Below, one piece after another: positions 25,684-35,212 of a DNA stretch of 64,000 nucleotides. A program made the translations under genes and the position numbers. Position 1 is the first letter of the stretch, and each line of letters opens with the position of its first letter. This DNA comes from Micromonospora sp. WMMD1155 (GTDB taxonomy: Bacteria; Actinomycetota; Actinomycetes; Mycobacteriales; Micromonosporaceae): positions 3,208,001 to 3,272,000 of the forward strand of contig NZ_CP120742.1 in the NCBI RefSeq assembly GCF_029581275.1. The letters are read 5' to 3'. The notes under the pieces were generated by a model. The model was not told where the DNA came from. It saw only the letters and a program-made list of their open reading frames with translations, and made no database searches.

Positions 25684-26442
25684 TCAGGCCCTCCGGTCCC
25701 GCGTGGCCCGGTCCAGCGCCCGGTCCAGGACGACCAGCAGGGCGTCCCGCACCGAGAGCCGGTCCCGGGCGTCGAACTGCACCAGGGGCACCTGGTCGCC
25801 GATGGCCAGCGCCCAGCGGATCTCGCCGAGTTCCAGGGCCAACCGCCCGTCGAAGGCGTTGACCCCGACGACGAACGGCAGCCCGGCCCGCTCGAAGAAG
25901 TCGATCGCCGGGAAGCAGTCGTCCAGCCGGGAGCTGTCCACCACCACCAGCGCGCCGAGCGCCCCCCGGGAGAGGTCGTCCCACATGAAACCGAACCGGG
26001 ACTGCCCCGGCGTGCCGAACAGGTAGAGCTTGAGACTGCGGTCGATGGTCACACAACCGAAATCCATCGCCACCGTGGTGGTCGTCTTGGTCAACCGGGC
26101 ACCCGGGTCGTCCACCCCGATCCCGGCGCTGGTCATCTCCGCCTCGGTGGTCAGCGGTGCGATCTCGGAGATCGCGCCCACTGTGGTGGTCTTGCCCACC
26201 CCGAAGCCCCCGGCGACAAGGATCTTGACCGGGATCGGCGGTGCGGCCGGCTTGCCGACCGACGGGGTCGGCGGCGCGGCGGACGAGGGCTGGTACGGCG
26301 GCGGTGGCGCGGTCGGCGGCGGACCGGCCCGCCCGACTATCGGCCCGGTACCCGGCGACGTGCCGTAACGGGCGGCTGCGCTGTTCGCGGAGGCCCCGCC
26401 GAGCGGGGCGACCGGCCATTCAGGAGATCGCACGGAGTCCAT
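25684..26442 (-). CDS. Conservon GTPase (CvnD-like)
   Basis: A 252-aa small GTPase of the conservon type. A Pro/Ala-rich N-terminal extension of about 70 residues precedes the G domain, which has P-loop ILVAGGFGVGKTTTV, switch region TKTTTTVAMDFGCVTI, G3-like LFGTPGQSRFGF and GVNAFDG as the NKxD equivalent. In conservons this GTPase works with a sensor kinase, a roadblock protein and a DUF742 protein at the membrane. It overlaps the DUF742 gene by 23 bp; a TTG at 26445 is an alternative start. The long N-terminal extension is unusual for CvnD. Confidence 0.88.
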   Translation of the reverse strand: MDSVRSPEWPVAPLGGASANSAAARYGTSPGTGPIVGRAGPPPTAPPPPYQPSSAAPPTPSVGKPAAPPIPVKILVAGGFGVGKTTTVGAISEIAPLTTEAEMTSAGIGVDDPGARLTKTTTTVAMDFGCVTIDRSLKLYLFGTPGQSRFGFMWDDLSRGALGALVVVDSSRLDDCFPAIDFFERAGLPFVVGVNAFDGRLALELGEIRWALAIGDQVPLVQFDARDRLSVRDALLVVLDRALDRATRDRRA

Positions 26443-26905
26443 CAATCACTCGCAGGATGAGGTTGGGGTCGAGGGCGTCGTCGGTGTCCGTGACGTGTAC
26501 GTCCAGGTGCCCGGCCGCCCGCAGGTCACCGACCAGGACCCGCGTCACACCGAAGTGCAGCCGGGTCCGGGCCGAGATCTCGGCCACCGAGATCGGCTCG
26601 GCGCACAGCGCGATGATCGCCTGCAGCTCCGGTGTCGTCACGGCGTCCGGCGCACCGGCCCACCAGCCGCTGTCCGTACGGACCGTCACCTGGGTCTCCA
26701 GCCCGATCGCCGGGTCGGCACCCGCCACCCGCCCGGAGGTGAGCACGAACGGACGCGGACCTGCCGGCCCACTCTCGCCCACCTCCGGCTCGGGCAGCGC
26801 CGGTGTCGCCGCGCCGTCCACAGCGGAGGGCGGCGTGCGCAGGTACGGGCGGATCCGGACCCGCGGGTCGGGGTCCGCATCCTCGCCGGCGACCTCGGGG
26901 GTCAC
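26420..26905 (-). CDS. DUF742 protein (CvnC-like)
   Basis: A 161-aa protein. The first half is disordered and acidic, with RIRPYLRTP near the start. The conserved DUF742 core is SGRVAGADPAIGLETQV, followed by LQAIIALCAEPISVAEISAR, RLHFGVTRVLVGDLRAAG and the terminal LDPNLILRVIDGLRAIS, which looks like a winged helix. It is the third conservon component. GTG start overlapping the roadblock stop (GTGA). Confidence 0.92.
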   Translation of the reverse strand: MTPEVAGEDADPDPRVRIRPYLRTPPSAVDGAATPALPEPEVGESGPAGPRPFVLTSGRVAGADPAIGLETQVTVRTDSGWWAGAPDAVTTPELQAIIALCAEPISVAEISARTRLHFGVTRVLVGDLRAAGHLDVHVTDTDDALDPNLILRVIDGLRAIS

Positions 26906-27378
26906 TGCTGGACGGCGTTCTTCAACTCGACGATCAACCGCGGGGTCAGGGCACCGCCGGCCCGCCCGGCGAAGAGCGTCATCTCGTACGCGACGGTGCC
27001 CAGGTTCGCCGACCGGTCGGCGACCACCCCGAGCACGGAACCGCTGCTGATCGCGCTGATCAGCAGGTAGCCGTCGGCCATGTCGACGATCACCCGGTTC
27101 AGGCCGCCGAGCGCGTACCAGCTGGCTGCCCCACCGGCCAGGCTGGTCATCCCGGACACGACAGCCGCCAGGCGTTCCGCGTTGGACCGGTCCTTGATCG
27201 CCGACATGGCCATCAGCAGGCCGTCCGAGGAGACCGCGATCGCCTCCAGGACCCCGGCGGTGCTGGAGGTGAAGGAATCAAGCAGCCAGTTGAACGTACG
27301 GGCCTCCGGGCTGAGGTCCCCACTGGCGGCGGGCTGGCTCTGGTGCTCGACGTTGTCGTGCAGGAAGGGGCTGGTCAC
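26902..27378 (-). CDS. Roadblock/LC7 protein (CvnB-like)
   Basis: A 158-aa roadblock/LC7-domain protein: FNWLLDSFTSSTAGVLEAIA, SSDGLLMAMSAIKDR, ERLAAVVSGMTSLAGGAA and RVIVDMADGYLLISAISSGS are all characteristic. Such proteins act as GTPase regulators or scaffolds with CvnD. GTG start overlapping the kinase stop, so it is coupled to the sensor. The C-terminus ends LTPRLIVELKNAVQQ. Confidence 0.93.
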   Translation of the reverse strand: MTSPFLHDNVEHQSQPAASGDLSPEARTFNWLLDSFTSSTAGVLEAIAVSSDGLLMAMSAIKDRSNAERLAAVVSGMTSLAGGAASWYALGGLNRVIVDMADGYLLISAISSGSVLGVVADRSANLGTVAYEMTLFAGRAGGALTPRLIVELKNAVQQ

Positions 27379-29936
27379 CGTGATGATCCTTCTTCGTTCC
27401 GGTGGTCTGGGCTGACTTCGCGCAGAGCGCGGGCAACGCCCGCCTCGAACTCGCTGATGAGGTTCCGGACCTCGGCCGGGTCACCGAGGTGTGTACTGGG
27501 TGGCTGGCAGGCCGGGACGGCGGTGAGGTTCGCCCCCGGCACCCGTCGGCTCAGCCGGGGACGGCCGGGCGTGCCGTCCGACGGGCCACCGTTGCTCACC
27601 GTGGGGCCCGCGCCTCCCGGTGTGCTCGGCAGATCGACCGTCTCGCCCGGGTCGACCACGTTCGACCGGACACCGGTCGCCTCGGCTCGCCGTACACCGG
27701 CCTGGAACGCCTCGACCAACGCGCGGGCCGCGGCGGGGTCCGCCCCGGTGGCGTCCACCGGCCGGGTCGGTGCGGTGGACGTCCCGAGGCTGGCCCCGGG
27801 CACCCGCTGCCGAACCCGCCCGGTCGGGGTCGCCGACGGTTCCGGTGCCGGAGGTGCGGGGGGTGCGGCCTGCTCGGGCCGGCTGTGGCCGAACGCGTTC
27901 CAGGACGGGCCGGCCTCCAGGCTGCGGGTGGCTCGGGTGAGCAGATCCGAGTCGAATCGAGCCGGCGCGGCGATGGCCGCCGTGCGGGACCGGGCGTCCT
28001 GCTCGGTCTCCGCCGCCGACGCCGTACGCCGGTCCCGTTCCGGCACGGTGGCCCTGGCCACGGCAGCTCCGGCCCGGTCGGCGCGGCGCAGCACCAGCGA
28101 CGTCGACGGGATCTCCAGGTGTGCGGTCACCCCGCCGCCGGTGGTGGCGGCCAGACCCACCTCCCAGCCGTGCCGCCGAGCCAGCCGACCCACCACGAAG
28201 AGACCGAGCACCTCGGTGGGGGCCAGGTCGAGCCGTTCCCGGCGGGTGAGCCGGGCGTTCTCCTCGGCCAGTCGTTGTTCGCTCATGCCGATGCCGTGGT
28301 CCACCACGGTGATCCGCGCGCCGAGCCCGGCCGTCTCGGCGGCCACCAGCACCCGGGTGTGCGGCGGTGAGAAGACCGTGGCGTTCTCCATCAGCTCGGC
28401 CAACGCCAGGATGAGATCGCCGACCACCGCCGGCGCGGCCGAGATGCCGGCCGGCACCCGTACCTCGACCCGCGTGTAGTCCTCGATCTCGCCGAGCGCC
28501 AACCGGACCAGGTCGGCGAGCGGCACCGGCGCGGTGTGCGCGTCGGCCCCGGCCGCGCCGGACAGCACCACCAGGCTGCCCGCGTTGCGGCGCAGCCGGC
28601 TGGAGATGTGGTCGAGGCGGTACAGGTGCTCCAGCCGACCCGGGTCGGCCTCCTGCTGCTCCAGCTGGTCGATCAGCGCGATCTGCCGACCCACCAGGTT
28701 CTGGGTGCGCCGCCCGACGTGACCGAACATCTGCGCCACGTTGCGCCGTCCGGCGACCTGCCGCTCGACCAGCCGGGCCGCGGTGTTCTGCACCCGGTCG
28801 AAGGCGCGGGCCAGGTCGCCGATCTCGTCGTTGGCCCGGATGTCCACCGGTTCCAACCGGACCGGTTGTGGGCTCTCCGTCTCGTCGTCGGTGACCCGGA
28901 CCAGCTCGGCCTCGGCAACCCGGGCGACCCGGTCGGCGGAGCTGGTGAGGCGGGTCAACGGTCGCGCCACCGTCCGCGCGACAGCCACACTGAGCAGCAC
29001 CACCAACGTCAGGATCAACACCGCGGCGGCACCGACCAGGTACGCGGCGGTCAGTGCCCGCCGCTGCTCGGCCGTCACCTCGGCGAGGACGTCGGCGACC
29101 AGCTTCTTCTCGACGAACTGGCCGAGCCGGATCATCGTGCGGACGGCCGGGAAGAGCGCCTCCATCGGCACGTCACGGACCGCGCCGGCCGGATCCCGGG
29201 CGCTGGTCACCAGGAAGTCGGGGCTGGTACGCGCGGCCACGGCCGCCTCGTTGAGCTGGGACACCGTGAGTTGCTCGGGCGTGATCAGGCTGCGGAAGCG
29301 GGCGTTGTCGACCATGAGCGCGGCGATGCAGGCCACGTACCCGGCGGTGGTATCCGGGTTGCCGAACGCCTTGACCAGCAGGCTCAGGGTGGCGCAGGCG
29401 CCCAGGCCCTCGTCGGCGCGGAGCAACCCGTCGAGGGCGAGCACCTGCCGACCCGGCAACGTGTTGGTGTCCACGCTGAACGGCAGCCGCAACGACTCGA
29501 TGATTCCCTTGTTGACCGGGCCGAAGGTGTCCATCACCTGACCCGGGTTTGCCGTCCGGGCCAGCACGGCCGTCCGCAGGTCGACGAGGCCGGACACGCG
29601 GTCGAGGGCCCGGTCGACCTGGTCGGTCAACGCGTCGCTCTGAGCGGCCCGCAGGTCGGCCACCCGGTCGTCCACGTCGGCGGACTTGCGGACCAGCTCA
29701 CTTCGCTCCACCCGGCCGAGCAGGTAACCGACCGAGAGGATGCGTTCCTGCTGGAGGTCCTGGACCAGGCTGCCGACCCGGCTGGCGAGTCGTACCCGCT
29801 CGGCGGTGTCACCGGCCCGCTGGGCCGCGGCCACCCGGTCGAGCATGACCGGCACGGCGAGTCCGACCATGCTGAGCAGCGGGATCACCACGAGCAGGGC
29901 GAGCTTGCCGCGGATGCGGAGCCTACCGAGCAGCAT
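27375..29936 (-). CDS. Conservon sensor kinase-like protein (CvnA-like) with NIT domain
   Basis: An 853-aa membrane sensor. A first helix (about 12-31) is followed by an extracytoplasmic nitrate/nitrite-sensor (NIT)-like domain (45-285, with LQQERILSVGYLLG), a second helix (293-315) and a HAMP linker (RPLTRLTSSADRVA). A dimerisation helix contains LYRLDHISSRLRRN. The HATPase domain has N-box LALAELMENATVFSPP near 510 and G-box VVDHGIGMSEQRL. The last 200 residues are disordered, Pro-rich and rich in RVPGA-type repeats. It begins a canonical A-B-C-D conservon; its ATG overlaps the preceding sensor gene by 14 bp. Confidence 0.88.
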   Translation of the reverse strand: MLLGRLRIRGKLALLVVIPLLSMVGLAVPVMLDRVAAAQRAGDTAERVRLASRVGSLVQDLQQERILSVGYLLGRVERSELVRKSADVDDRVADLRAAQSDALTDQVDRALDRVSGLVDLRTAVLARTANPGQVMDTFGPVNKGIIESLRLPFSVDTNTLPGRQVLALDGLLRADEGLGACATLSLLVKAFGNPDTTAGYVACIAALMVDNARFRSLITPEQLTVSQLNEAAVAARTSPDFLVTSARDPAGAVRDVPMEALFPAVRTMIRLGQFVEKKLVADVLAEVTAEQRRALTAAYLVGAAAVLILTLVVLLSVAVARTVARPLTRLTSSADRVARVAEAELVRVTDDETESPQPVRLEPVDIRANDEIGDLARAFDRVQNTAARLVERQVAGRRNVAQMFGHVGRRTQNLVGRQIALIDQLEQQEADPGRLEHLYRLDHISSRLRRNAGSLVVLSGAAGADAHTAPVPLADLVRLALGEIEDYTRVEVRVPAGISAAPAVVGDLILALAELMENATVFSPPHTRVLVAAETAGLGARITVVDHGIGMSEQRLAEENARLTRRERLDLAPTEVLGLFVVGRLARRHGWEVGLAATTGGGVTAHLEIPSTSLVLRRADRAGAAVARATVPERDRRTASAAETEQDARSRTAAIAAPARFDSDLLTRATRSLEAGPSWNAFGHSRPEQAAPPAPPAPEPSATPTGRVRQRVPGASLGTSTAPTRPVDATGADPAAARALVEAFQAGVRRAEATGVRSNVVDPGETVDLPSTPGGAGPTVSNGGPSDGTPGRPRLSRRVPGANLTAVPACQPPSTHLGDPAEVRNLISEFEAGVARALREVSPDHRNEEGSSR

Positions 29937-31101
29937 CGAACGCCCCCCACTGCGCGGTCTCCGGTTCCCGGACGGCGCCTGCGGGTTGCAGCCCGCGCGG
30001 CTCGCCGACCGGCGGTTGCCACGGATCGGCGCGTACCGCGCTGTCCGGGCTGTCGGTGTGGCTCGCGGCCCGGGCGGCCCGGCGTCGGGCCCGGGCGGCG
30101 GCGTTGACCAGCAGTGCGGCGAGCCAGCCCAGCATCAGCACGGCCACGACCCCCGCCCCGGTGATCAACCAGCGATCCCGGTCCAGTTCGTCGATGCGCT
30201 CGACCAACAGGGCGTCGAGTTCGGCGAGGATGACCGGCTGGAGTTGCCGCGCCGCGCGGTGCGTGTTGAGCCCGGCCGCGGCCAACTGGGCCTGGTCCAC
30301 GACACCGGTGTCCTTCGCCGGGATCGAGTACGCGGCCAGCGCCTCCACCGAGCGTTGGTAGGTGTCGAGCGGGGTCAGCACGTTGGCGCCGAGGTCGGTG
30401 CTCTCCGAGCCGTCCACCGCGGCGCGGAGGTTGTCGACGAGGTCGCCGGCGGGGGCCAGCGCGGCCACCCGCAGGCCGCTCAGCTCCATCAGGCCACGCG
30501 GTTGCTCGGCGGCGGGGCGGCGGGCGACCAGTGCACCCAGGTCGGCGAGCCGACCGGCGGCCACCACCGCCTCGGGCAGCTCCTGGCCGGCGCTGTCCTG
30601 AAGGAAGAAGGAGTCGGCGACGGGGTCGCGGACCAGCCCGGAACTCTCCCGGACCTTGCGGTGCAGGGCCAGCAGAAGGTCGGAGACCTCGCCGTACGCC
30701 GTGTAGGCGGCCTCCGGGTCGGCGGTGCCGCGTCCACGCAGCGCCTCCAGCTTGGCCCGTACGCCGGCCCAGCGCTCCTGGCTGAGCAGTTCGACGCCGA
30801 TGCGGGCGTCCACCGCGGCGGCCTCCTCGACCGCCCGGTCCAACGCCTCCCGCGCGACCGGGCGACCGTTGACCGCTGCGGACTCGGCCTCCACCAGGGC
30901 GTCGGTGACTCCGGCCAGAGCGGCGAGGTACTGCACGCCGAGCCGTTCGCGGGCGGCCAGGGTACGGTCGTCGCTGGTCTGCCGCCAGGCGGAGGTGACC
31001 AGCAGACCCACCGGCGCGAGTAGTGCCCCGATGAGCAGCAGCGGCAGCAGACGGCCCATGGTGGACGGCCGTCGGCGGGCCCGCGGCGCGGGGACTGTCA
31101 T
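29923..31101 (-). CDS. Membrane sensor-like protein, first gene of the conservon operon
   Basis: A 392-aa protein with two membrane helices (about 18-36 and 312-335) enclosing a helical, NIT-like extracytoplasmic domain of some 270 residues. Seen: YLAALAGVTDALVEAESAAV, VADSFFLQDSAGQELPEAV, LTPLDTYQRSVEALAAYSI. It carries no kinase or other output domain; only a short cytosolic tail (about 60 aa) follows. It starts at ATG 31101 after GGAGGAG. It overlaps the CvnA-like gene, suggesting a co-sensor or regulator of it. Function unknown. Confidence 0.75.
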   Translation of the reverse strand: MTVPAPRARRRPSTMGRLLPLLLIGALLAPVGLLVTSAWRQTSDDRTLAARERLGVQYLAALAGVTDALVEAESAAVNGRPVAREALDRAVEEAAAVDARIGVELLSQERWAGVRAKLEALRGRGTADPEAAYTAYGEVSDLLLALHRKVRESSGLVRDPVADSFFLQDSAGQELPEAVVAAGRLADLGALVARRPAAEQPRGLMELSGLRVAALAPAGDLVDNLRAAVDGSESTDLGANVLTPLDTYQRSVEALAAYSIPAKDTGVVDQAQLAAAGLNTHRAARQLQPVILAELDALLVERIDELDRDRWLITGAGVVAVLMLGWLAALLVNAAARARRRAARAASHTDSPDSAVRADPWQPPVGEPRGLQPAGAVREPETAQWGAFDAAR

Positions 31102-31474
31102 GTGTTGTCTCCTCCGGCGTGGGCGCGGATTGGCGCGGTCGCGGGTAGCCGAACAGTCCCGTGCACCGGACCGGAAAACTAATCGACCCCCCCACTCGTC
31201 CGACCTCGGTCGGCGAGTCAGGTTCGCGTCACTTCGAGCGATGTCACCATTTGTCCGCGTCCCGGGCACGCTCCGTCGCGTCGATGGGTGTGACATGGAG
31301 GGATCGAGATGGATATCCGCGAAAAGATCGGAATTCACGGAATCCGAAGTCAACTCACTGGGTCGCGTCGGACGATGCGCGCTCGCACCGCCGGTCGCCA
31401 CCGATCGGGGCAACCGGACGGACGTACGGCGGATCTCAGCCAACGCTCAGGCTGTGGGCCGTACCGTGTGCCGC
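31102..31474. other. 373-bp intergenic region between divergent conservon and hydrolase-ABC operons
   Basis: No gene recognised. The frame of the fusion gene is open through this interval, but its translation is not protein-like. It should hold promoters for both directions. It is less GC-rich between about 31300 and 31360. No clear -35/-10 pair or palindrome stood out. Confidence 0.5.
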
Positions 31475-34339
31475 ATGACATCGCCGTCGCCGGCCGCGTG
31501 GTTCCGGCGTGCCCTGCCCACCCGCCGTCGCGCGATCGCCGCGGCGGCGGTCGTCGTGCTCCTGGCCGCCGCCGTGACCTGGGCGGTGTGGCCGCAGGGA
31601 CCGGACGTACGCACCGAGAACGCGATGCTCACCGTCCGCTCCGGACCGGCCGGTGACCAGCCGGTCGACCTGGACACGACCTTCTACCTGCCGGACGACG
31701 CGTCGTCCGGGCGGAAGGTGCCGGCGGTGCTGTTGGCACACGGGTTCGGCGGCACGAAGGAGTCGGTCCGCTTCGACGCGGAGGAGTTCGCCGGGCGCGG
31801 CTACGCGGTGCTCACCTGGACCGCGCGGGGCTTCGGCCGCAGCGGTGGTCAGATCCATCTGGACAACCCGGACTACGAGGTGCGCGACGCCCAGCGGCTG
31901 CTGGACTGGTTGGCGGCCCGGCCGGAGGTACGCACCAACGCCGCCGGTGACCCCCAGGTCGGTGTGGTCGGCGGCTCGTACGGCGGTGGGTTGGCCCTGC
32001 TCCTGGCCGCCCAGGACAGCCGGGTCGACGCGATCGTCCCGATGATCACGTGGAACGACCTGTCGAGGGCCTTCCTGCCGGAGAGCACCGGCGGAGCGCC
32101 GACCGAGGGCGTGTTCAAGAAGGGCTGGGCCGGTCTCTTCTTCGGTGGTGGGGGCAGCGTGGGCTCCGGGCCGGCCGGGCTCTCCGGTGCGACCGCCGCC
32201 GCTCCGCAGGGCGCACCCGCGTCGGCCGGACCGCCCAGCCCCGAGCCCGGCGCGGGCCCGGGCAACGGGCCCGCCGGCGCCCCGACCGGTGCCGCCGACC
32301 CGTCCTGCGGTCGCTTCGCCGCCGACGTGTGCGCCGCGTACCTGCGGATCGCCACCACCGGTCGAGCCGACCAGGCCGCCGTGGACCTGCTGCGCCGATC
32401 CAGCCCGGCCGGCGTACTGGACCGGATCAAGGCGCCCACCCTGCTGGTGCAGGGCGAGGCGGACACGCTCTTCCCGCTCGGCGAGGCGGACGCTAACGCA
32501 CGCGGCATCGCCGCCAACGGCACCCCGGTGCGCGTCGCCTGGTTCACCGGCGGACACGACGGTGGCACTGGACCCCGCTCTGACGAGGACCGGGTGAAGT
32601 TCCTGACGGTCCAGTGGCTCGACCACTACGTCAAGGGCGAGGGCGACGCGCCCGGCGACGACTTCACCTGGTCCCGGATCGCCGGGTTCGACGCGCTCGA
32701 CCGAGGGCTCGTCGCCACCGCCTTCCGTCGCGCCGACTACCCCGGCCTGGCCGGCGACGAACGCCGGGAGATCCAGGTCGCCGGTCCGGCCCAGCCGGTC
32801 GCGAACCCGCCCGACGGCAACCCGGCCGCCATCTCCTCGATCCCGTTCGCCGGTGGTCTCGCCTCGCTGCTGGACGGCGTGGCCGGAGACGTGCCGGGTC
32901 AGCACGCCCGGTTCGAGTCGGCACCGCTGACCGAGGCGGTCGACGTGGCCGGGGCACCCACCGTCACCGTGCGGGCCGCGTCGCCGACCGGCGAGGCGGT
33001 GCTCTTCGTCAAGCTCTACGACGTCGACCCGGACGGCGCGGCCACCCTGCCCAACGGGTTGGTCGCCCCGATCCGGCTCACCGGCCTGCCGCAGCGGGTG
33101 CAGGACGCCCGGCCGGTCACCGTGACGCTGCCCGCGATCGTCCGACGGGTGGAGGCGGGCCACCGGCTGCGCCTCGTGGTGGCCACCTCCGACCAGGCGT
33201 ACACCACCCCCGCGCAACCGACCGTCTACACGGTGGCGGCGGACGGCGCGGTCACCGTGCCCACGGTCAGCGGCGAGCCGATCCCGACCGCCGCGACCCT
33301 CTGGCGCTGGGTGCTCGCCGGCCTGCTCGTCGCCGTCGCGGTCGGGCTCGTCGTGGTCGTCGCCGTGGTCCGCCGCCGACACCGCCGCCAGGACCGCTCC
33401 GTGCATCCGGAGTACGCGGACACGCCGCTGGCCGTGCGCTCACTACGCAAGGAGTACGCGGACGGCTTCGTCGCCGTGTCGAACGTGGACTTCGAGGTGC
33501 ACCCGGGTCAGGTGGTGGGTCTGCTCGGGCCCAACGGCGCCGGTAAGACCACCACCCTGCGGGTGCTGATGGGGCTGACCCAGCCGACCGCCGGGGAGAT
33601 CTACGTCTTCGGTCGCCGGTTGGTGCCCGGATCGCCGGTGCTGTCGAGGATCGGCGCGCTGGTGGAGGGGCCCGGGTTCCTGCCGCACCTCTCCGGCCTG
33701 GAGAACCTCAAGGCGTACTGGCGAGCCACCGGGCGGCCGTGGGACGACGCGCAGTTCGACGCGGCGCTGGAGATCGCCGGCCTGGGTGACTCGGTGCACC
33801 GGAGGATCAAGAACTACAGCCACGGCATGCGGCAGCGCCTGGCCATCGCCCAGGCCATGCTCGGCCTCCCCGAGCTGCTGGTGCTGGACGAACCCACCGA
33901 CGGGCTCGACCCACCGCAGATCGCCGAGATGCGCCGGGTGCTCCAGCGCTATGCCACCGACGGGCGGGCGGTGCTGGTCTCCAGTCACCTGCTGGCCGAG
34001 GTGGAGCAGACCTGCACCCACGCGGTGGTGGTGAACAAGGGGCGGATCGTGGCGTCCGGGCCGGTGGAGGAGATCGTGGGCGAGTCGCCGAGCGTGCTGT
34101 TCGACGTCACCGACCCGGAGGCGGCACGGGCGGTGCTGGACCGGTTGCACGGCGTCCGGGTGCTCCCGGAGAGCGACGGGCAGTTGGTCGTCGACACCAA
34201 CGGCACGGCCCGCAGCGAGGTGGTGGCCGAGCTGGTGCGCGCCGGCATCGGGGTGGACCGGGTGGTGCCCCGGCGCCGCCTGGAGGACGCGTTCCTCGCC
34301 CTGGTGGGCGAGAACTCTCGGGGAAGCGGTGACCGGTGA
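31475..34339 (+). CDS. Alpha/beta hydrolase (S15/CocE-like) fused to ABC ATP-binding domain
   Basis: A 954-aa fusion. An N-terminal helix (17-38) precedes an exported X-Pro dipeptidyl-peptidase-type hydrolase: nucleophile in VVGGSYGGG (Ser 168), Asp in VQGEADTLFPL (about 328), His in FTGGHDGG (about 359), and a CocE-type beta domain (490-600). A second helix (609-633, LAGLLVAVAVGLVVVVAVV) leads to a complete ABC ATPase: LLGPNGAGKTTTL near 683, YSHGMRQRLAIA, LLVLDEPTDGLDPP. Topology puts the hydrolase outside and the ATPase inside. Start at ATG 31475. The stop overlaps the permease start. Confidence 0.87.
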   Translation: MTSPSPAAWFRRALPTRRRAIAAAAVVVLLAAAVTWAVWPQGPDVRTENAMLTVRSGPAGDQPVDLDTTFYLPDDASSGRKVPAVLLAHGFGGTKESVRFDAEEFAGRGYAVLTWTARGFGRSGGQIHLDNPDYEVRDAQRLLDWLAARPEVRTNAAGDPQVGVVGGSYGGGLALLLAAQDSRVDAIVPMITWNDLSRAFLPESTGGAPTEGVFKKGWAGLFFGGGGSVGSGPAGLSGATAAAPQGAPASAGPPSPEPGAGPGNGPAGAPTGAADPSCGRFAADVCAAYLRIATTGRADQAAVDLLRRSSPAGVLDRIKAPTLLVQGEADTLFPLGEADANARGIAANGTPVRVAWFTGGHDGGTGPRSDEDRVKFLTVQWLDHYVKGEGDAPGDDFTWSRIAGFDALDRGLVATAFRRADYPGLAGDERREIQVAGPAQPVANPPDGNPAAISSIPFAGGLASLLDGVAGDVPGQHARFESAPLTEAVDVAGAPTVTVRAASPTGEAVLFVKLYDVDPDGAATLPNGLVAPIRLTGLPQRVQDARPVTVTLPAIVRRVEAGHRLRLVVATSDQAYTTPAQPTVYTVAADGAVTVPTVSGEPIPTAATLWRWVLAGLLVAVAVGLVVVVAVVRRRHRRQDRSVHPEYADTPLAVRSLRKEYADGFVAVSNVDFEVHPGQVVGLLGPNGAGKTTTLRVLMGLTQPTAGEIYVFGRRLVPGSPVLSRIGALVEGPGFLPHLSGLENLKAYWRATGRPWDDAQFDAALEIAGLGDSVHRRIKNYSHGMRQRLAIAQAMLGLPELLVLDEPTDGLDPPQIAEMRRVLQRYATDGRAVLVSSHLLAEVEQTCTHAVVVNKGRIVASGPVEEIVGESPSVLFDVTDPEAARAVLDRLHGVRVLPESDGQLVVDTNGTARSEVVAELVRAGIGVDRVVPRRRLEDAFLALVGENSRGSGDR

Positions 34340-35202
34340 TGGTGGTGTCCGAAGCGGGCGAGGCCCGCGGTTACCGGCCGTCGGCCACCCTGCCCTTCGC
34401 GGCGGAGTTCCGGCGGCAGGCGTCCCGGCGGCGGACCCAGTTGGCGCTCGGCTTCATGGTGCTGCTGCCGCTGATCATCCTGATCGCGTTCCAGTTCGAC
34501 TCGGGCGACGACGACAACGGCCGCAACGAGTTCTCCAGCCTGGTCGAGTTGGCCACCTCCGGCGGCCTCAACTTCACCCTGTTCTCCATCTTCGTGTCGG
34601 CGTCGTTCCTGCTGGTGGTCGTCGTCGCGCTCTTCTGCGGGGACACGGTGGCCAGCGAGGCGAGCTGGGGCAGCCTGCGCTACCTGTTGGCGATCCCGGT
34701 GCCCCGGGCTCGGTTGCTGGCGGTGAAGCTGGTGGTCGCGCTCGCGTACTCGGGGCTGGCCCTGCTGTTGTTGGCCGGCACCGCGTTGTTGGTCGGGACC
34801 CTGCGGTACGGCTGGTCGCCGCTGCGCAGCACCGTCGCCGCCGAGCTGGAACCCACCGAGGGGCTGCTCCGGTTGCTGGCGGTGCTCGGCTACCTGGCCG
34901 TCGTACTCCTGGTGGTGGCCGGGCTGGCGTTCCTGCTGTCGGTGACCACGGACGCCGCGTTGGGCGCGGTGGGTGGCGCGGTACTGCTCTGGATCCTGTC
35001 CAGCATCCTGGACCAGATCACCGCCCTGGGCGCGGTACGCGACTTCCTGCCCACCCACTTCAGCACCGCCTGGCTGGGGCTGCTGTCGACCCCGGTGCAA
35101 ACTGACGACGTGGTACGAGGCTGCGTCTCGGCGATCAGCTATGCGACGCTGTTCTGGGGGCTGGCGTTCTGGCGTTTCACCCGCAAGGACATCACGTCGT
35201 AG
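34336..35202 (+). CDS. ABC-2 permease partner of the hydrolase-ATPase fusion
   Basis: A 288-aa membrane protein with six helices. The first is LALGFMVLLPLIILIAF, and the central ALFCGDTVASEASWGSLRYLLAIPVPR is the ABC-2 coupling region. The C-terminus FWRFTRKDITS resembles that of the permease at 18491 (which ends RRRDIS), so the two transporters are probably related. GTG start at 34336 overlapping the previous stop. With the fusion protein it makes a two-gene transporter; substrate unknown. Confidence 0.86.
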   Translation: MMVVSEAGEARGYRPSATLPFAAEFRRQASRRRTQLALGFMVLLPLIILIAFQFDSGDDDNGRNEFSSLVELATSGGLNFTLFSIFVSASFLLVVVVALFCGDTVASEASWGSLRYLLAIPVPRARLLAVKLVVALAYSGLALLLLAGTALLVGTLRYGWSPLRSTVAAELEPTEGLLRLLAVLGYLAVVLLVVAGLAFLLSVTTDAALGAVGGAVLLWILSSILDQITALGAVRDFLPTHFSTAWLGLLSTPVQTDDVVRGCVSAISYATLFWGLAFWRFTRKDITS

Positions 35203-35212
35203 CCGGGTCGGC

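Noticed and set aside
31436..33406. 656-codon minus-strand open frame opposite the hydrolase-ABC fusion
   Set aside because: Low-complexity translation and no ribosome-binding site; the plus strand holds a complete catalytic triad and ABC domain.
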